Of a DNA stretch of 64,000 bases, positions 62,801-64,000 are shown in pieces. Origin of the DNA: Postechiella sp039985655. Lineage in GTDB: Bacteria; Bacteroidota; Bacteroidia; Flavobacteriales; Flavobacteriaceae. The stretch lies in NCBI GenBank assembly GCA_039985655.1, contig JBDWSF010000019.1, positions 28,695 through 92,694 on the forward strand, written 5' to 3'. The notes under the pieces are model-generated. The model was not told the origin of the DNA. It made no database searches and worked only from the letters and a program-made list of their open reading frames with translations. Position 1 is the first letter of the stretch. The number at the start of each line of letters is the position of its first letter. Position numbers and translations under genes: made by a program.

Positions 62801-63046
62801 TAAAAGAGACATTTCAGTATCTAGTCCAGCTCTTATAATATCATCAGGCTTATTCCAGAAACCAGCATTCACTGTATTGGTTCCAATAGGGATAAAATCC
62901 CAATTCATACCATTAATCATGAAGTCTTCTCCATTCACGACTAATTTCATGCCCTCTTCATTACTTACAACAGATACTTCAGCGGCCTGTGACCATGCAG
63001 TAATTGTAAATAAAAAAAGTACTAATCTTAGAAAATTGTTTTTCAT
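59897..63046 (-). CDS. Clan GH-A glycoside hydrolase fused to an outer-membrane beta-barrel
   Basis: 1049-residue exported protein. The signal peptide MKNNFLRLVLFLFTITAWSQ ends in a normal signal peptidase I site. Residues about 25-410 form a (beta/alpha)8 barrel of GH2/GH5-like type, opening LVVNGEDFMINGMNWDF, with acid/base Glu169 in LYLLGNENNYG and nucleophile Glu274 in VMFTEFGADAF. From about 435 to the end, alternating amphipathic strands rich in aromatic residues (FNWYAQGATMGLV, FLTGFTYTIGDFQIAPNFLW, AKFAMNFGFVFKHH, DIRLIYNKLKLTHTFKI, EWEIRTYIHINIGK) indicate a porin-like beta-barrel. It is the first gene of the locus, with a 649 bp leader. No SusC/SusD is present, so this may be the outer-membrane channel. 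Substrate and barrel function are inferred from context. Confidence 0.8.
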   Translation of the reverse strand: MKNNFLRLVLFLFTITAWSQAAEVSVVSNEEGMKLVVNGEDFMINGMNWDFIPIGTNTVNAGFWNKPDDIIRAGLDTEMSLLKNMNVNVIRQYTGVPARWIKYIYENYGIYTMLNHSFGRYGLTLGGVWTPVTKYSEPRTQEFLIAEMEALVKGYKDTPGLLLYLLGNENNYGLFWAGAETEDFPDSEEEKKFIGESRGRPMYKLMNDVAKRIKAMDPSHPVAICNGDVLFIDIIAEECKDVDIYGVNSYRGASFTDMFKVIKEKLNKPVMFTEFGADAFNAIENKEDQKAQAYYMVSNWKEIYENAAGLGKEENSIGGFTFQFSDGWWKYGFDKRENADKHDNNASWANGGYAIDLAPGENNMNEEWFGICAKGATNARGLYDLYPRAAYYALKEAHQLNPYQEGVTPEFVNNHFDDIQIMDAVLKARGDKAALKGDGSDKIRLSNLRAEFTTFNTGGSLITTPEDANPNEVLFPNQLGFDHMQSYFIGVEGNPTANMSASVNFNILGNVAENPIDEIFYENTGQPFSVNSDDGNVNITDPNRVKVYNAEFEWNAKEFDLRGFYRTGHYHWGYEGDFFGLYPQANYGPNLDIYNGEILGFEIDGKKGLKGLKAAFGPQLWWGANPAVLLKYSKKLGHYDITGVYHEDIDDVGEAVTSIAVPLPKTRRVTLHAKREFGAFEIEAGGIWGGHPLNGREFQIAEGEPGSYIIYNDKINEEDNWGAKAKITYQKGLFNWYAQGATMGLVANGGADQTQTFTGWRLKDTGSGNQNNFLTGFTYTIGDFQIAPNFLWQKPLVDAMPNDVSSPGRLRNIQDDPFAVRANRETTAGEILFTFDPTPGSWFYEWDNDRAEDAKFAMNFGFVFKHHPTAQDAAIGFLADRSSFAFPNAAPAKDLWEAHTRMVSKVSPDLGLIANFYAGNAQSNGSNERLIQRVGGDIRLIYNKLKLTHTFKINDWGPFDYHRDFNLTYPVQLMLDLSTSVGKPDWFVLPDTKIGIRGTWRSLNEYSPRYSPNVVAPNTFPPVPTISTIGFDNGQEWEIRTYIHINIGK

Positions 63047-63226
63047 AGTTCTATAGTTTTTAATTCGATACTATATTTAATAATTGTTGGTTCTTAACTA
63101 TTTATATTATAAAAGAACTCTATATCAATAATTCAGTTTTAATTGTAAAAACATGAATATGCTATTGCTGTTCTGTTGATTCAATAGGTGTTATGTAAAT
63201 CTACTTTTAAACATTGTGTTATTCTA

Positions 63227-63254
63227 ATTATCTACCTCAACAAAAAACATACAT
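63227..63254 (-). repeat. Left arm of 28-bp inverted repeat, candidate operator
   Basis: On the minus strand it contains TGTATGTTTTTTGTTGAGGT. It matches the inverted copy at 63604-63631 at 27 of 28 positions. It lies about 180 bp before the ATG at 63046. The 14-base core TGTATGTTTTTTGT recurs before the T9SS cargo gene (38696-38709). Confidence 0.7.
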
Positions 63255-63603
63255 GTTAAAAAAAAACACCAATACTTGATAAAATCTCATAAATAACAAG
63301 TGTTTATTGATATATTCTTTAACATGAAACTAATTAACTAAAGGCTCAATATTGAACCTTTGTTGTGGTGTTGTATAGGTAAAAAAGAGAGATGTTGTAG
63401 GTTGAACTCTAACGTTACATGGCGTTAGAGATTATATTCATTGCAAAACTGGCAACATATAGGAGCTTCAACATATTTTTCGTTTGGTTCTTAATAAAAT
63501 TATAAATAGTTTATACTTTCTAAATAAACTTAAAATTAGCGATTCACAAATACGCAAATGGTATAAAGTGATTATTAACTTGATAAACTGTATTTTTTCT
63601 TAT

Positions 63604-63631
63604 ATGTATGTTTTTTGTTGAGGTAAATAAT
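63604..63631 (+). repeat. Right arm of 28-bp inverted repeat, candidate operator of the divergent gene
   Basis: Plus-strand copy of the same element, 65 bp before the ATG at 63696. The similarity extends loosely for another 15-20 bases upstream (a T-rich stretch). It could be an operator duplicated for a divergent promoter, or one end of a small non-autonomous element. Confidence 0.7.
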
Positions 63632-63695
63632 ATGGGCTCATCTCTTTTTACATATATATTTACAATAATCAAAATGACTAATTAAATTAATTATA

Positions 63696-63899
63696 ATGGA
63701 TTTAAATAAAATAAAAGAAGAATTCTGGAAAAAGGGATACATTATTTTTGATCATTTTTTTACAGATGAATTAATGGATCGTTATCAACAAATGATCTTC
63801 GATCACTTTAGCAAGCATACAGACTGGGGACATACAAGTAATTATATTTCGAAATCAGAAAACGACTTAAGTTTACTTTTAAGTAAAATTAAGTATTAA
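63696..63899 (+). pseudogene. Truncated phytanoyl-CoA dioxygenase (PhyH)-like gene
   Basis: 67 codons encode what looks like the N-terminus of a PhyH-family Fe(II)/2-oxoglutarate oxygenase (IKEEFWKKGYIIFDHFFTDEL, then LMDRYQQMIFDHFSKH and a SNYISKS end). The resemblance stops and a stop codon follows. Full members have about 260 residues with an H-x-D...H iron site, none of which is present. No continuation in another frame was seen to the end of the window. It is probably a gene remnant; a genuine short protein is less likely. Confidence 0.5.
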
Positions 63900-63910
63900 T
63901 TAGAAAGAAC

Positions 63911-63982
63911 AAAAGAGAAGAATAAGATTAAGTTAAACGATGAGACCAAGATCTCGAGAACTTTGATAATCCCTTCTCTTTT
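63911..63982. repeat. Inverted repeat AAAAGAGAAG / CTTCTCTTTT at the window end
   Basis: 10-base arms (63911-63920 and 63973-63982) flank 52 bp. They directly follow the truncated PhyH-like gene, so this may be part of what broke that gene, or a weak terminator with a long loop. Confidence 0.3.
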
Positions 63983-64000
63983 ACTACTACAACTTCGTTC

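Larger units (their letters stand above)
63047..63695. promoter_or_regulatory. 649 bp leader/divergent promoter region of the glucan locus
   Basis: Lies between the first gene of the glucan locus (minus) and a truncated dioxygenase gene (plus). It contains a 28-bp inverted repeat (63227-63254 and 63604-63631), ATGAGATTTTAT (63279-63290, minus) and two ACC-TA(TA)CAACA boxes (63369-63380 and 63393-63402, minus). No coding sequence was found. The locus regulator is not encoded in the window. Confidence 0.5.

Noticed and set aside
37091..63046. SusC/SusD pair or GH3 gene hidden in the glucan locus
   Set aside because: All frames above 300 codons were examined; none has TonB-dependent plug/barrel motifs, SusD helical features or GH3 motifs.
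1..64000. tRNA, rRNA, CRISPR array, riboswitch
   Set aside because: No cloverleaf with a T-loop consensus, no rRNA-like block, no regularly spaced direct repeats and no recognisable riboswitch core were seen by eye on either strand; a covariance-model scan was not possible.

Overview
The window is a stretch of chromosome from a marine member of the Flavobacteriaceae (Bacteroidota). The evidence is the low GC content, AT-rich start regions without Shine-Dalgarno sequences, promoter boxes of the TAnnTTTG type, a type IX secretion component (PorQ), a protein with a type IX sorting tail, and a polysaccharide utilisation locus. No tRNA, rRNA, CRISPR array or intact insertion sequence was recognised.

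Positions 1-36 kb are mostly core genome. In order they hold: the end of an acyl-CoA carboxylase beta subunit; a CAP-domain lipoprotein; pdxH; a pyrR-pyrB-orf-orf-rnz operon; rpsA; a BON/LysM protein; cmk, porQ and lon; a rhomboid protease; a lipid A-type acyltransferase; glmM; an AcpH-like protein; a Tudor-like protein divergent from uvrA; a LOG-family protein; a degenerate M1 peptidase joined to a probable outer-membrane barrel; a fused two-subunit 2-oxoacid dehydrogenase E1; a LytS/LytT two-component pair with a lipoprotein; a lipoprotein homologue of peptide-N-glycosidase F; and xerD. Positions 36.1-37.1 kb hold a decayed 2-hydroxyacid dehydrogenase and a 162 bp MITE-like element.

Positions 37-63 kb form a beta-1,3-glucan (laminarin-type) locus, all on the minus strand. 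One unit (63046 to 55359) encodes a glycoside hydrolase joined to an outer-membrane beta-barrel, a surface glycan-binding lipoprotein, a GH16 laminarinase lipoprotein and a PKD/Ig/carbohydrate-binding lipoprotein with a tandemly duplicated module. The second unit (54890 to 42366) encodes a sugar-porter MFS permease, a clan GH-A lipoprotein (GH158-like), a cytoplasmic GH149-type beta-1,3-glucan phosphorylase, a GH17 lipoprotein, a GH30 lipoprotein, an MFS permease fused to a GH17 enzyme, and a stand-alone cytoplasmic GH17. An FG-GAP/ASPIC lipoprotein and a secreted type IX cargo protein with a carbohydrate-binding-like domain follow.

The locus has no SusC/SusD pair in this window. Instead, the candidate outer-membrane channel and one inner-membrane permease are each covalently joined to a glycosidase. 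Inferred route: surface binding and GH16/GH30 cutting of laminarin, uptake through the hydrolase-linked barrel, periplasmic GH17/GH158-like trimming, import through the MFS permeases with GH17 processing at the inner membrane, then phosphorolysis to glucose-1-phosphate. A 28 bp inverted repeat in the 649 bp leader of this locus shares a 14 bp core with the promoter region of the type IX cargo gene, which suggests a small regulon.
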